From assembly GCA_002279355.1 (NCBI GenBank), contig NCBV01000018.1, positions 1-54,099 of the forward strand: 54,099 nucleotides of DNA, read 5' to 3'. The notes under the pieces were generated by a model that ran no database searches, was not told where the DNA came from, and saw only the letters and a list, made by a program, of their open reading frames with translations. Shown here one piece after another: positions 1 to 8,897 of the stretch; position 1 is the first letter of the stretch; every line of letters begins with the position of its first letter. Source of the stretch: Acidiphilium sp. 37-60-79. Its GTDB lineage: Bacteria; Pseudomonadota; Alphaproteobacteria; Acetobacterales; Acetobacteraceae. A program made the translations under genes and the position numbers.

Positions 1-93
1 ATTGGTTCGCTCTGGGATAGTAGCCCCTTGCGTATCCCGACAGAATCGCAACGATTATTTATCGTGTATTATCAATGACTTATTGATGGAGTA

Positions 94-185
94 TGGCGGA
101 GGGGATGGGATTCGAACCCACGAAACGATTTGACTCGTTTAACGGTTTAGCAAACCGCCGCCTTCGGCCACTCGGCCACCCCTCC
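94..185 (-). tRNA. tRNA-Ser (anticodon GCU)
   Basis: Read on the minus strand, the sequence folds as a class II tRNA. The 7-bp acceptor stem is GGAGGGG/CCCCTCC, followed by discriminator G and an encoded CCA (94-96). The D arm begins GCCGAGTGG, the anticodon loop TTGCTAA has anticodon GCT at 149-151, there is a long variable arm, and the T arm contains GGTTCGAATCC. The 92-base length including CCA and the long variable arm are typical of serine tRNA reading AGC/AGU. Bases 1-93 lie downstream of its 3' end and hold no gene, only weak inverted repeats (14-38 and 71-87). Confidence 0.97.
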
Positions 186-301
186 GCCGGGGTACACGGC
201 GTATGCCAGGGCGTTCTAGAGGGCGGCGGAGCGCTCGTAAAGGGTGGGGCTATCGGCGTGCGAGAATCAATGGTTATCTGCGCGCCGATGAGCAGCCCAA
301 C

Positions 302-1765
302 ATGAGCCTTGGACACGGTGCGGCGCGCGGCGCTGCGTGGAATCTCGCGACCGTTCTGATCGAGCGCAGCGTGGGCATGGCCGTGCTCGCTATTTTGCTC
401 CGCCACGTCACCATTGCGGATGTCGGCATCGTCGCCATCGCCTCCGCCATTTCCGAAATCGGCCGGATGATCACCTCCGGCGGCGCAGGCGAACAGGTCA
501 TTGCCTCGCCGGGTGATCGGTCGGTCGAGGCCGGCGCGTTCTGGGCGCAAATCATTCTCGCCATCGCCTTCACCATCGCCTTATTCGCCCTCGCCCCCGC
601 CCTCGCGCACTGGTATGGCGACCCGGCATTGGGCTGGGTGACCCGCGCCCTCGCGGCGAATATTTTCATCGGCGCGTTCCTGATCGTGCCCTCCGCCCGC
701 CTCGCCCAAGTCATGCGGTTTCGCGCCCTCAGCCTGATGTCGCTTGGCAGCACCTTGCTCGGCGGCACAATCGCCCTCGCTTTGGTGTTTGCTGGCTATG
801 ATCTGCCAGCCCTGATTGCCCAACGCATCGTGGGCATCAGCTTTTACGCGGTCGCCGCCTCGATCGTTGCGCGCTGGCACCCGCCCATCCCGCCGGGCTT
901 TGCGGGCATCGGTGCGGCGCTGCGCTTTAACCTACCGATGATGGCGGCGGGCTTCGTCGATTACATCGCCAATACCGGCTACGTGGTGCTGGTCGGTGCG
1001 CGCCTGCCAATCGTCGCGGTCGGGCAATTTCGCATCGCCCAGCGCCTCGCCGAAGTCCTCCAAGAACTCGCAATTTTTCCGACCAGTAAAGTTTTTCTGC
1101 CCGTTTTCGTCGCGGTGCGCGATGATCCTGACCGGCGCTTTGCGATTGCCAAAAAACTTTGCGACGCGTTGGCCATTCTATCGCTCGGCGTCGCCGCCGT
1201 GGCCGGGGCCGCCGCCACCCCGATCACGATTTTGCTGTTCGGCCATCGCTGGGCAGCCGCCGGGCCGGTTTTTGGCGCCATGAGCCTGATCGTTCCCGCA
1301 GCCGCCCTCTATGTCTTCGTCAACCCCATGCTCACCGCCCTCAAGCGACCGGGCTTGGTTTCACTCTTCGCCGCCCTCAACGCGGCAACCATCGCCTGCG
1401 CCGCCTGGTTCGCCGCACCTTTCGGGCTGATGGCCTTGGCCTGGACCCTCGCTGCGCGCGGCGCCCTGGCCGCTGGATTATTGCTTCCGGCTTTTTCCAT
1501 CGGCCTTGGCCGATCCGCCAAGCCGATATTTTCGCTTCTGATTACCCCGCTGTTCGGCCTGCTCATCGCCCGCCTCGCCGGTGAAATCGTCACCCGCACC
1601 ATCCCCGCTAGCACCGACCCGTTCACCGCGCTGATTTTCGCGGGTGGTGCTGCAGGCGTCGCCTTTTCCACCACCTTGCTGGTCTTTGCCCGCCGCCGAA
1701 CCCTGGCCCTGATCGCAACCTTGCTGCGCCTCTTTCGCCCCGCCCCCACCTCAACCGCGCTTTAA
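302..1765 (+). CDS. Polysaccharide/lipopolysaccharide flippase (Wzx-like, MOP superfamily)
   Basis: This 487-residue polytopic inner-membrane protein has about 12-14 hydrophobic segments and the length and layout of the polysaccharide-synthesis flippase branch of the MOP superfamily, which moves lipid-linked sugar units across the inner membrane. The reading frame is open upstream to 203, but the residues there are arginine-rich and run towards the tRNA. The ATG at 302, opening MSLGHGAARGAAWNLA, gives the usual short amphipathic N-terminus before the first membrane helix. The stop overlaps the stop of the convergent zur gene by 4 bases. No glycosyltransferases flank it, so the substrate cannot be inferred. 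Confidence 0.8.
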   Translation: MSLGHGAARGAAWNLATVLIERSVGMAVLAILLRHVTIADVGIVAIASAISEIGRMITSGGAGEQVIASPGDRSVEAGAFWAQIILAIAFTIALFALAPALAHWYGDPALGWVTRALAANIFIGAFLIVPSARLAQVMRFRALSLMSLGSTLLGGTIALALVFAGYDLPALIAQRIVGISFYAVAASIVARWHPPIPPGFAGIGAALRFNLPMMAAGFVDYIANTGYVVLVGARLPIVAVGQFRIAQRLAEVLQELAIFPTSKVFLPVFVAVRDDPDRRFAIAKKLCDALAILSLGVAAVAGAAATPITILLFGHRWAAAGPVFGAMSLIVPAAALYVFVNPMLTALKRPGLVSLFAALNAATIACAAWFAAPFGLMALAWTLAARGALAAGLLLPAFSIGLGRSAKPIFSLLITPLFGLLIARLAGEIVTRTIPASTDPFTALIFAGGAAGVAFSTTLLVFARRRTLALIATLLRLFRPAPTSTAL

Positions 1766-2226
1766 CCCGCAGCACAATCCGCACACACCCCACTCACCTC
1801 CACCATGCTCGCCGTCACCCGAAACCCCAACCGCTCAGCCGCCTGCGCCAAAGCCTGCGCCATCGACCGATCTTCGATTTCCGCCACCGCCCCGCAGCGC
1901 GCACAAATGAAAAATTGCGCGGCATGGTCATGTTGCTCATCATCCACACAAGGAATGAATGCACTGAGACTCTCAACCTTATGAACCAGCCGCGCCGCCA
2001 GCAAAAACTCCAGCGCCCGATACACCGTGGCCGGTGTCGCCCCTTGATGCCCCGCCCGCAGCCGTTCCAGCAGCTCATAGGCGGTCACCGGCCCGCCTGC
2101 GGTCAGCACCAGCTCGAACACTGCCCGGCGGAGCAGGGTAAAGCGCTGGCCGCGCCGCATACATAACGAAGCCGCCGCCTCCAGCCGTGCCTGCACTCCA
2201 ATCTGCCCTGCCATGCTCCACCCCAT
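1762..2226 (-). CDS. zur: Fur-family zinc uptake regulator (Zur-like)
   Basis: This is a small Fur-family metalloregulator (154 residues from the ATG at 2226). It has the winged-helix part (TPATVYRALEFL, recognition helix) and a dimerisation/metal part with HDHAAQFFICARCG and a C-terminal CADC, giving the two CxxC pairs of a structural zinc site. The family represses zinc uptake genes when zinc-loaded. I prefer Zur over Fur because of the CxxC pairs and because a Zur-type operator precedes the zinc importer at 34079. GGAGG lies 6 bases before the chosen ATG; in-frame TTG (2232) and ATG (2214) are alternatives. It is divergent from the BaiN-like gene. Confidence 0.82.
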   Translation of the reverse strand: MGWSMAGQIGVQARLEAAASLCMRRGQRFTLLRRAVFELVLTAGGPVTAYELLERLRAGHQGATPATVYRALEFLLAARLVHKVESLSAFIPCVDDEQHDHAAQFFICARCGAVAEIEDRSMAQALAQAAERLGFRVTASMVEVSGVCADCAAG

Positions 2227-2282
2227 CACCAACCTCCCCCAACCGTGCTACCAAGCACCCCGAAATAGCAAGGTCAGCCGCA

Positions 2283-3467
2283 TTGTCATCGAAGCCCATC
2301 ATCACGGATATCGCGATTATCGGCGCCGGCGCCGCCGGGCTGATGGCGGCCATCACCGCCGGCCAGCGCGGCCGCCGCGTGCTGCTGCTCGACCATGCCG
2401 ACGAGCCCGGCAAAAAAATCCTGATTTCGGGCGGTGGGCGCTGCAATTTCACCAATCTCGACACCGCGCCAAACCGCTTTTTCGGTGCCAATCATCGCTT
2501 CCCGACCTCAGCACTCAGCCGCTACACCCCCCAGCATTTTATCGCGCTGGTCGAAAAACACCGCATTCCCTGGCACGAAAAAACCCTCGGCCAGCTTTTT
2601 TGCGACGGCTCGGCCCGCGCCATTGTCGCGATGCTGCTCGCCGAGGCCGAGGCGGCTGGCGTCGACATCCGCCTCAGCACCTCGATCAGCGCGATCAGCA
2701 AACCAAACTCATTCCATCTCGAATCGAGCATTGGCCCGATCATCGCGCAATCGCTGATCCTCGCCACCGGCGGGTTATCAATCCCCAAACTCGGCGCAAG
2801 CAATTTTGCCCACCGGATCGCGAGGCAATTTGCCCTCAACCTGGTCGAACCCCGCCCCGCTTTGGTTCCCTTCACCCTCGGCGAGCCCACCCTCAACCTC
2901 ACCCAACCGCTCGCGGGCGTCTCGCTGCCGGTGCGGGCCAAAACCGGCAAAATCGCCTTTGCGGAGGCACTGCTCTTCACCCATCGCGGCCTATCCGGGC
3001 CGGCGATTCTGCAAATTTCCACGCCGTGGCAACCGGGGGCCACGATCATGCTCGATTTACTGCCCAACAGCCCGGCCGATTTTCTGCGCCGCGCCAAACG
3101 CGCCAGCCCGAAAATGGCACTCCGCACCGCGCTGAGCGAAACCATGCCGCACCGGCTCGCAGCAGCCCTCGCCCCCACCGCCATCGCTGCCGCAGCGCTG
3201 ACCACCCTGCCCGACCGCACACTCAACGCCCTCGCCCAATCGCTGAAAGCCTGGCCCCTCACACCAACCGGCACGGAAGGTTATGTCAAAGCCGAAGTTA
3301 CCAGCGGCGGGATCGACACCGGCGCACTTTCCTCGCAAACCATGCAAGCGCGCAGCGTGCCCGGCCTGTTCGCCATCGGCGAGGCGGTGGATGTCACCGG
3401 CTGGTTGGGCGGCTATAATTTCCAATGGGCCTGGGCCAGCGGCGTCGCTGCGGGCCATGCCGCCTGA
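2283..3467 (+). CDS. BaiN/HI0933-family NAD(P)/FAD-dependent oxidoreductase
   Basis: This flavoprotein of about 394 residues belongs to the HI0933/YhiN/BaiN family. The N-terminal dinucleotide-binding motif is IAIIGAGAAGLMAA, followed by the family-specific GKKILISGGGRCNFTN. Near the C-terminus, GGIDTGALSSQTMQAR and GEAVDVTGWLGGYNFQWAW form the typical FAD-closing segment. Members reduce C=C bonds or have unknown substrates. The frame is open upstream to 2187 but that stretch overlaps the divergent zur start. The most likely start is TTG at 2283, with AAGG 9 bases before it; no in-frame ATG lies closer to the Rossmann motif. The start is less certain than the identity. Confidence 0.85.
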   Translation: MSSKPIITDIAIIGAGAAGLMAAITAGQRGRRVLLLDHADEPGKKILISGGGRCNFTNLDTAPNRFFGANHRFPTSALSRYTPQHFIALVEKHRIPWHEKTLGQLFCDGSARAIVAMLLAEAEAAGVDIRLSTSISAISKPNSFHLESSIGPIIAQSLILATGGLSIPKLGASNFAHRIARQFALNLVEPRPALVPFTLGEPTLNLTQPLAGVSLPVRAKTGKIAFAEALLFTHRGLSGPAILQISTPWQPGATIMLDLLPNSPADFLRRAKRASPKMALRTALSETMPHRLAAALAPTAIAAAALTTLPDRTLNALAQSLKAWPLTPTGTEGYVKAEVTSGGIDTGALSSQTMQARSVPGLFAIGEAVDVTGWLGGYNFQWAWASGVAAGHAA

Positions 3468-3492
3468 TAATTGATGTGAATGGGAGCAAAAA

Positions 3493-3813
3493 ATGACCGC
3501 TGATGACCTCACCCAATGGGCCCTTGCCAATGGCTGGCAATTAATCGCGGGCCATCCGAGTCTGACAAAGCCCTCCGCGCCAAAAGAAGCCATTGTGCGG
3601 CTCATCCTGAAAACCACGGTCGCGCAGCTCGAAGCCAAAAAGCCCGCTGGGAAATGGGAAAAGCTCGCCAGCGCCCCCTATGCGAGTATCGAGATGGACC
3701 CGATTGCCGAACTCCCGACCAATCTGGGCTTCACCACCTTGCAAGGCTTCCGGGTGTTGATGGAGGATAATAAAAACCGCGCCGTGTTCGCCAATTTCCC
3801 GAAATCATCCTGA
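3493..3813 (+). CDS. Conserved-type small hypothetical protein
   Basis: I do not recognise this 106-residue soluble protein. It begins MTADDLTQWALANGWQ, carries no signal peptide or membrane segment, and contains a central LILKTTVAQLE helix. A good ribosome-binding site (GGGAG) lies 8 bases before the ATG, and codon use matches the neighbours, so I take it as real. It follows the BaiN-like gene by 25 bases on the same strand and probably shares its transcript. Confidence 0.7.
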   Translation: MTADDLTQWALANGWQLIAGHPSLTKPSAPKEAIVRLILKTTVAQLEAKKPAGKWEKLASAPYASIEMDPIAELPTNLGFTTLQGFRVLMEDNKNRAVFANFPKSS

Positions 3814-3825
3814 ACCACGCTAAGT

Positions 3826-5025
3826 TCATCGAAAAAATACCCCGGTTTCGATGAGAAAAATCGGCACCAGAATTGCGCTCGCCACCGCCGCATAGCCCAG
3901 AAATCCGGGCATTTTGACGCCGCGACGCGAAGCGATGGCGCGGATCATCAAATTCGGCGCATTGCCCAAATAGGTCAGCGCGCCAAACAGCACCGACCCC
4001 GCTGAAAACGACGGTAGCAGCCGCATCAGATCAGGCCCGGCCGCTTGATAAAACATCAGATAGGTCGGCGCACTATCGAGCAGCGCCGAACAAATGCCCG
4101 ACGCCCAAAACCACAAAGCCGGATCGCGCCCCATAGGGACGCGCGATACCGCCTGCAAAACCGGTGGAATTGTTGCGAAAATAGCAAAAAACAGCACGGC
4201 AATTTCGCGCATCGGCGTCCAGGCAAAGCGATTACGCGCCCGAATCCGCTTCGAGCTGGTCCATTCTGAAATCCCGATCAGCACCAGCGCCAACCCGGTC
4301 AATACCGCCTGCCCATGGGGCAGCATCGGGCTTACCGCCATCGCCGCGACAAACAAAACTAGCATCGCCCCGTTCAATCCGCCGCGCAGCACCAGTTTAC
4401 TCGGCGCGCGAAGCGGTTCGCGTGCGGCCAGCCGACGGTCGATCCCATAAACCAAGGCGAGCACTGGAATGGTGATACCGAGCATGGGCAGCAGCAAATG
4501 CTGGGTCGGCCAAAAAAACGGCACACCGCGCAAAAACCCCAACAGCAAAGGGGGATCACCCAGCGGCGAGAGCGCCCCACCGACATTGCCGACCAGAATG
4601 ATGAAACCAATCACCAAATGCCGCTTTTCGTGCCGCGCCGCATTCGCCGCGAGCAGCGGATGGATCAACAGCAGCGAAGCGCCGATGGTGCCGATCACAC
4701 TGGCGAGCAGCGTGCCGAGGGTGAGAAGCATCAAATTGCCCAAAGGCCGCCCCCACGGACCACCGGCAATCAGAATGCCGCCACTCAACACATATAACGC
4801 CATCAACACCGCGATAAACGGCGCGAAACCCTCGAATGTCGCGCGCCATAGCCCCGCGAACGCCGCAAATGGGCCATGCAGAACGACGGCGATGATGACC
4901 GCGAGCCCCACCAGCCCCAGCGTCAGCGGCTCCATCCGGCGTTGCCAGAGGCGCGGCGCCACGCTCGGCAGAAGCGCAAAACTGAGCAGCACCAGAATAA
5001 ACGGCAGGAGCGATATGATATTCAC
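3826..5025 (-). CDS. Sodium:proton antiporter / CitMHS_2-type permease
   Basis: This 399-residue polytopic membrane protein of the ion-transporter superfamily has about 10-12 hydrophobic segments. The diagnostic stretch is GTIGASLLLIHPLLAANA followed by FIILVGNVGGALSPLGDPPL and LGFLRGVPFFW, which matches the CitMHS_2 (putative Na+/H+ antiporter or citrate permease) pattern. The substrate is not certain from sequence. It ends 13 bases from the convergent small hypothetical gene and is divergent from the coxG operon across about 90 bases (5026-5116), which should hold both promoters. Confidence 0.82.
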   Translation of the reverse strand: MNIISLLPFILVLLSFALLPSVAPRLWQRRMEPLTLGLVGLAVIIAVVLHGPFAAFAGLWRATFEGFAPFIAVLMALYVLSGGILIAGGPWGRPLGNLMLLTLGTLLASVIGTIGASLLLIHPLLAANAARHEKRHLVIGFIILVGNVGGALSPLGDPPLLLGFLRGVPFFWPTQHLLLPMLGITIPVLALVYGIDRRLAAREPLRAPSKLVLRGGLNGAMLVLFVAAMAVSPMLPHGQAVLTGLALVLIGISEWTSSKRIRARNRFAWTPMREIAVLFFAIFATIPPVLQAVSRVPMGRDPALWFWASGICSALLDSAPTYLMFYQAAGPDLMRLLPSFSAGSVLFGALTYLGNAPNLMIRAIASRRGVKMPGFLGYAAVASAILVPIFLIETGVFFR

Positions 5026-5116
5026 GCGGGGATCAAGGTTTGCATGTCGGCCAACGGCAAACTATCCTATTGCGGGAGGCGGCGCGATGGCCGCCAGCGC
5101 AATGGAGACGCAGAGC

Positions 5117-5752
5117 ATGGATATGAATGGTGAGCGGCTGATTGCCGCACCGCGGACCGTTGTTTGGGCCGCTTTGAATGACCCCGAGACGCTCAAAGCC
5201 TGTATTCCGGGCTGTGAATCCATTGAGAAACTCTCCGATACCGATTTGCAAGCCGTGGTTGCCGTTAAAGTCGGGCCGATTTCGGCGCGGTTCAACGGTA
5301 AAGTAACGCTTTCTGACATGGACCCGCCGAATAGCTATAAAATTACCGGCGAAGGCCAGGGCGGCGGCGCCGGTTTTGGCAAAGGCTCGGCCAATGTCCA
5401 TCTTGCTGAATCTGCTGGGGGCACCACTCTCTCCTACCAAGTCAATGCACAGGTCGGGGGGAAAATGGCGCAAGTTGGCTCACGATTGATTGATTCGGTG
5501 GCCAAATCGCTCGCCGAGACATTTTTCACCCGCTTCTCCGAACGCGTCGCGCCCGCGCAGGCAGTTGGCCCCGCCGACCAACCAGTCGGGCATCCAGTCG
5601 ACCATCAGGTGGGTCATGATGATCACGCGCATGATCCGAACGCGCCCGACCCGAGCAACCCCAAAGTCGCGGGATTGCCGATTGGTATTTGGATCCCGAT
5701 GGTGATTTCCATCGCCGTTATCGCAATCGTGGTCTGGCGGTTCCTCGGCTGA
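5117..5752 (+). CDS. coxG: CoxG-family carbon monoxide dehydrogenase accessory protein
   Basis: This 211-residue protein has an N-terminal START/Bet v1-like CoxG domain, opening with the typical MDMNGERLIAAPRTVVWAAL and continuing NDPETLKACIPGCE. A His/Asp-rich linker (around residues 155-178) and one C-terminal membrane helix (about 188-208) follow. CoxG proteins are tied to membrane recruitment or maturation of molybdenum-containing CO dehydrogenase and related hydroxylases. GGAG 9 bases upstream supports the ATG at 5117. The stop shares one base with the coxD start (TGATG). It is the first gene of a seven-gene overlapping operon; no coxMSL genes precede it. Confidence 0.88.
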   Translation: MDMNGERLIAAPRTVVWAALNDPETLKACIPGCESIEKLSDTDLQAVVAVKVGPISARFNGKVTLSDMDPPNSYKITGEGQGGGAGFGKGSANVHLAESAGGTTLSYQVNAQVGGKMAQVGSRLIDSVAKSLAETFFTRFSERVAPAQAVGPADQPVGHPVDHQVGHDDHAHDPNAPDPSNPKVAGLPIGIWIPMVISIAVIAIVVWRFLG

Positions 5753-6648
5753 TGGTCGAATTGCCGCAAAGCGTCGCTGACACCGAAGCCCTGTTGCGGG
5801 GTCAAAATTATTTGGCCGATCGCGCGTTGGCAACCAGCGTGCATCTGGCGATGGCGATGGGGCGCCCGTTATTTCTTGAGGGCGAGCCGGGCACCGGTAA
5901 AACCGAAATTGCTAAGGTGCTTGCAGCGGGATTGGACCGGCGGCTCGTGCGGCTGCAATGCTATGACGGGCTGGATTTGGCTGCAGCGGCTTATGAATGG
6001 GACCATGCGCGCCAGCTCATGGCGATCCGGCTCGCGGAAACGGATGGCGCAGCGCGGCAAAGCTTGGCCGCTGGCCTCTATGGGCGGGACTATTTGCTGA
6101 CCCGGCCGTTATTATCAGCGATTGACCCGGCATTACCGCCTGCGGTTTTGCTGATTGATGAGCTTGATCGCGCCGATGAACCGTTCGAGGCATTTTTGCT
6201 GGAGCTGCTTGCTGATTTTCAAATAACTGTCCCGGAACTCGGCACTATTCGCGCCGCGATCAAGCCGATCGTGGTGATCACCTCGAACCGGACCCGTGAG
6301 GTGCATGACGCGATTCGTCGGCGTTGCCTGTATCATTGGGTGGGCTATCCGGATGCGCCTCGCGAGCGGGCGATTCTCGCAGTCCGTGCGCCGGGTGTGC
6401 CGGCCAAACTTTCTGCGCAGGTGGTGAATTTTGTCCAGCAAGTGCGCAAGATGGATATTTTCAAACAGCCCGGCGTTGCCGAAACAATCGACTGGGCCTC
6501 ATGCCTCGCCGCCTTGGACGCGCATGAACTCGCCCCCGGCGCGGTTGAGGATACGCTCGGCGCCCTGCTGAAATATCAGGACGATATCGAAAAGCTCCAA
6601 GGTGAGCCGATTGAAAAACTCACGGCGGAGGCAATTAGCGCGGCATGA
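5752..6648 (+). CDS. coxD: MoxR/CoxD-type AAA+ ATPase
   Basis: This 298-residue AAA+ ATPase of the MoxR class has Walker A GEPGTGKT at residues 44-51, Walker B LLIDELDR near residue 136, a sensor region ITSNRTREVHDAIRRRCLYH, and a C-terminal lid domain. In characterised aerobic CO dehydrogenase systems CoxD is the chaperone-like ATPase needed to install the sulfurated copper centre, working with the VWA protein CoxE. It starts at the ATG in TGATG overlapping coxG and overlaps coxE by 4 bases (ATGA), so translation is probably coupled. Confidence 0.9.
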   Translation: MVELPQSVADTEALLRGQNYLADRALATSVHLAMAMGRPLFLEGEPGTGKTEIAKVLAAGLDRRLVRLQCYDGLDLAAAAYEWDHARQLMAIRLAETDGAARQSLAAGLYGRDYLLTRPLLSAIDPALPPAVLLIDELDRADEPFEAFLLELLADFQITVPELGTIRAAIKPIVVITSNRTREVHDAIRRRCLYHWVGYPDAPRERAILAVRAPGVPAKLSAQVVNFVQQVRKMDIFKQPGVAETIDWASCLAALDAHELAPGAVEDTLGALLKYQDDIEKLQGEPIEKLTAEAISAA

Positions 6649-7874
6649 CAAACGGCCCACTCGCACCAGAGCAGGGGGTGCTGGGGGCTAATGTGATGCA
6701 TTTTGCCCGGCTATTGCGCCGGGCGGGTTTGCGCGTCGGACCGGGCGAAACGATTGCGGCCGTGCAGGCACTCAGCGTGATCGATATCAGTGACCGCCGC
6801 AGCCTGCGTGCGGCGTTGCGCGCGGTGATGCTGCGTCGGCATGAGGATGAAATGCTGTTCGATCAGGCCTTCGACCTGTTTTGGCGTAATCCCGATGCTG
6901 CACGCTTCGCTGAAATTCTGGCCGCAATGGAAGGCCGCGCGCCAAACCAGGAGAAGGCACCCGCGGGATCGCGCCGATTAGCCGAGGCGATGTCGGCGGC
7001 AAAATCGCGCGAGCGGCCACCCGACCCCGATGAAAAGCGCGAGATCAACGCCCAACTTACCGCCTCCGTGCAGGAAAGATTGGAAACCATGGATTTCGAG
7101 GCGATGAGCGCCGCCGAAATCAATGATGCCAAAAGCGAGATTGCGCGCCTCACGCTGCCGCTCGATGCCCGGCGCACCCGGCGCACACGTGCCGCCGCGC
7201 GCGGGGCGGCGATTGATTTGAAAGCGACATTGCGCCGTTCGCTGCGCCATTCTGGCGAAATACTCGACCTCAGCCATCGCGCCCATTTGACCAAGCCGCC
7301 GCCGTTGGTGGTGCTGTGCGATATTTCCGGTTCCATGGCCCGCTATGCGCAAATTCTGCTGCATTTTCTGCATGCCGTTGCCAATGATCGCGATCGGGTC
7401 ACGGTGTTTTTATTCGGCACGCGGCTGACCAACATTACCCGACAATTGGCCCGGCGCGATCCTGAAGCCGCGTTTGAGGCAGTGGCAGGCAGTGTGCCGG
7501 ATTGGTCTGGTGGGACGCGCATTGGTGAGGCGGTCGAGCAGTTCAATCGGCTTTGGGCGCGGCGGACATTAGCACAAGGTGCGGTGGTGTTGTTAGTGAC
7601 CGATGGCCTGGACCGTGACGGCGCGGCAGGCTTGGCCGATGCGATGGCGAGGCTTCATCGCTCCTCACGGCGGCTGATTTGGTTAAACCCTTTGCTGCGC
7701 TATGCTGGATTCGCGCCGATCACACAGGGCGCCAAGGCAATATTGCCGCACGTGGATGAGTTCCGCCCGGTGCATAGCTTGGCAAGTTTACGCTCGTTGG
7801 TCGAGGCGCTCTCGCGCCCCGCGCCGCCGCGTGGCGGATTGCAACAAAGGAGTGTCGCTTATGAACATGGATGA
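6645..7874 (+). CDS. coxE: CoxE-type VWA-domain protein
   Basis: This 409-residue protein pairs an N-terminal helical CoxE region (LRRAGLRVGPGETIAAVQAL) with a C-terminal von Willebrand A domain. The MIDAS motif DISGSM is at residues 226-231 and a downstream TDGLDRDG completes the metal site. CoxE partners MoxR-type ATPases such as CoxD in metallocofactor insertion. The charged linker at about residues 95-200 is rich in Arg/Ala/Glu. The gene overlaps coxD by 4 bases and the next gene by 14. Confidence 0.9.
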   Translation: MTNGPLAPEQGVLGANVMHFARLLRRAGLRVGPGETIAAVQALSVIDISDRRSLRAALRAVMLRRHEDEMLFDQAFDLFWRNPDAARFAEILAAMEGRAPNQEKAPAGSRRLAEAMSAAKSRERPPDPDEKREINAQLTASVQERLETMDFEAMSAAEINDAKSEIARLTLPLDARRTRRTRAAARGAAIDLKATLRRSLRHSGEILDLSHRAHLTKPPPLVVLCDISGSMARYAQILLHFLHAVANDRDRVTVFLFGTRLTNITRQLARRDPEAAFEAVAGSVPDWSGGTRIGEAVEQFNRLWARRTLAQGAVVLLVTDGLDRDGAAGLADAMARLHRSSRRLIWLNPLLRYAGFAPITQGAKAILPHVDEFRPVHSLASLRSLVEALSRPAPPRGGLQQRSVAYEHG

Positions 7875-8208
7875 AAAGATGGAGCGAATGCGCGGGGCCG
7901 AAGATATATTAGGCATCGCCGCCGATTGGCTCGCTGCTGGCGAAACCGTCGCCATTGCCACGGTTATTCAAAGTTGGGGTAGCTCGCCGCGACCGGCCGG
8001 GAGCCGCATGGTGCTCACCAAAACCGGCAAAATGGAAGGCTCGGTTTCGGGCGGCTGCATCGAAGGGGCAGTCGCTGATGCCGCGCTCGATGTGATGAAT
8101 AGTGGCGTTAGCCAGGTTCTGGAGTACGGGGTAACCGATGAAACAGCCTGGGCGGTTGGACTAGCCTGCGGCGGCCGCGTGAGTGTGTTGGTCGAGGCAC
8201 TAACATGA
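7861..8208 (+). CDS. XdhC/CoxI N-terminal domain protein
   Basis: This 115-residue protein corresponds to the N-terminal XdhC_CoxI domain alone, with GSSPRPAGSRM and GSVSGGCIEG as family signatures. XdhC proteins bind molybdenum cofactor and take part in its sulfuration before insertion into xanthine-dehydrogenase-type enzymes. The Rossmann half is encoded separately by the next gene, a split known in alphaproteobacterial cox clusters. AAAGGAG 8 bases upstream of the ATG at 7861 decides the start inside the coxE tail. It overlaps the next gene by 4 bases (ATGA). Confidence 0.87.
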   Translation: MNMDEKMERMRGAEDILGIAADWLAAGETVAIATVIQSWGSSPRPAGSRMVLTKTGKMEGSVSGGCIEGAVADAALDVMNSGVSQVLEYGVTDETAWAVGLACGGRVSVLVEALT

Positions 8209-8897
8209 TCCATGCCGATCTGCTCCGGTTACGCCATGCCGCTGCCGCCCGCCAACCCGTGGCCTACGCGGTGCGGCTTGCCAATGGCGCGGCCTTCGTG
8301 CTCCCCGATCCCGCCGCTCCCGCTGGCCTCGCGCAGGCCGCCGCGACCGCTTTGGCCGCCGACCGGACCGGGATTGTTGAAATTGACGGTGAATCCTGGT
8401 TCATCGAGGCGCGCAACCCAGCACCCCGTTTGGTCGTTGTCGGCGCGGTGCATATTGCCCAAGCGCTTGCTCCGTTAGCGGTTGCCGCCGGATTTGATGT
8501 GACCGTGATTGATCCGCGCACCGGCTTTGCCGCCCCCGAACGATTTCCCGGCGTGCGGATCGACACGGCTTGGCCCGATGAGGCGTTAGCGGCGCTGCAA
8601 CCAGATGCGCGCACGGCAATTGTTACCCTCACCCATGATCCGAAACTCGATGATCCGGCCTTGATCAGCGCTCTGCACTCCGCCGCGTTTTATATCGGCG
8701 CGCTAGGCTCCACGCGCACTCATGCGCGGCGGCTGGAACGCTTGCGCGATGCTGGCTTCGATGACGCCGCCTGTGCGCGTATTGCCGCTCCGGTTGGGTT
8801 GGATATTGGTGCACGCACGGCCCCGGAAATCGCGATATCGGTGATTGCCGAAGTGATTGGTGCGCGCCGTGGCAAACGACGCGAGCGCAGCACGTGA
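8205..8897 (+). CDS. XdhC-family protein with C-terminal Rossmann domain
   Basis: This 230-residue XdhC-family protein has a reduced N-terminal domain (residues 1-70) and a clear XdhC_C Rossmann domain beginning APRLVVVGAVHIAQALA. It then has VTVIDPRTGFAAPERFPG, THDPKLDDPAL and the C-terminal signature GLDIGARTAPEIAISVIAE. Its expected role is molybdenum-cofactor binding and hand-over, with the preceding small protein supplying the XdhC_CoxI domain. The ATG overlaps the previous stop (ATGA), and the next gene starts with GTG in a GTGA overlap. Confidence 0.88.
   Translation: MIHADLLRLRHAAAARQPVAYAVRLANGAAFVLPDPAAPAGLAQAAATALAADRTGIVEIDGESWFIEARNPAPRLVVVGAVHIAQALAPLAVAAGFDVTVIDPRTGFAAPERFPGVRIDTAWPDEALAALQPDARTAIVTLTHDPKLDDPALISALHSAAFYIGALGSTRTHARRLERLRDAGFDDAACARIAAPVGLDIGARTAPEIAISVIAEVIGARRGKRRERST

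Noticed and set aside
1-93. Possible integration site at the 3' end of the tRNA-Ser
   Set aside because: Only 93 bases are available; no integrase, no repeat of the tRNA 3' end elsewhere in the window that I could see, only short weak inverted repeats.
4469-5116. Upstream in-frame extension of coxG
   Set aside because: It runs antisense through the antiporter gene; the family N-terminus MDMNGER and a GGAG place the start at 5117.
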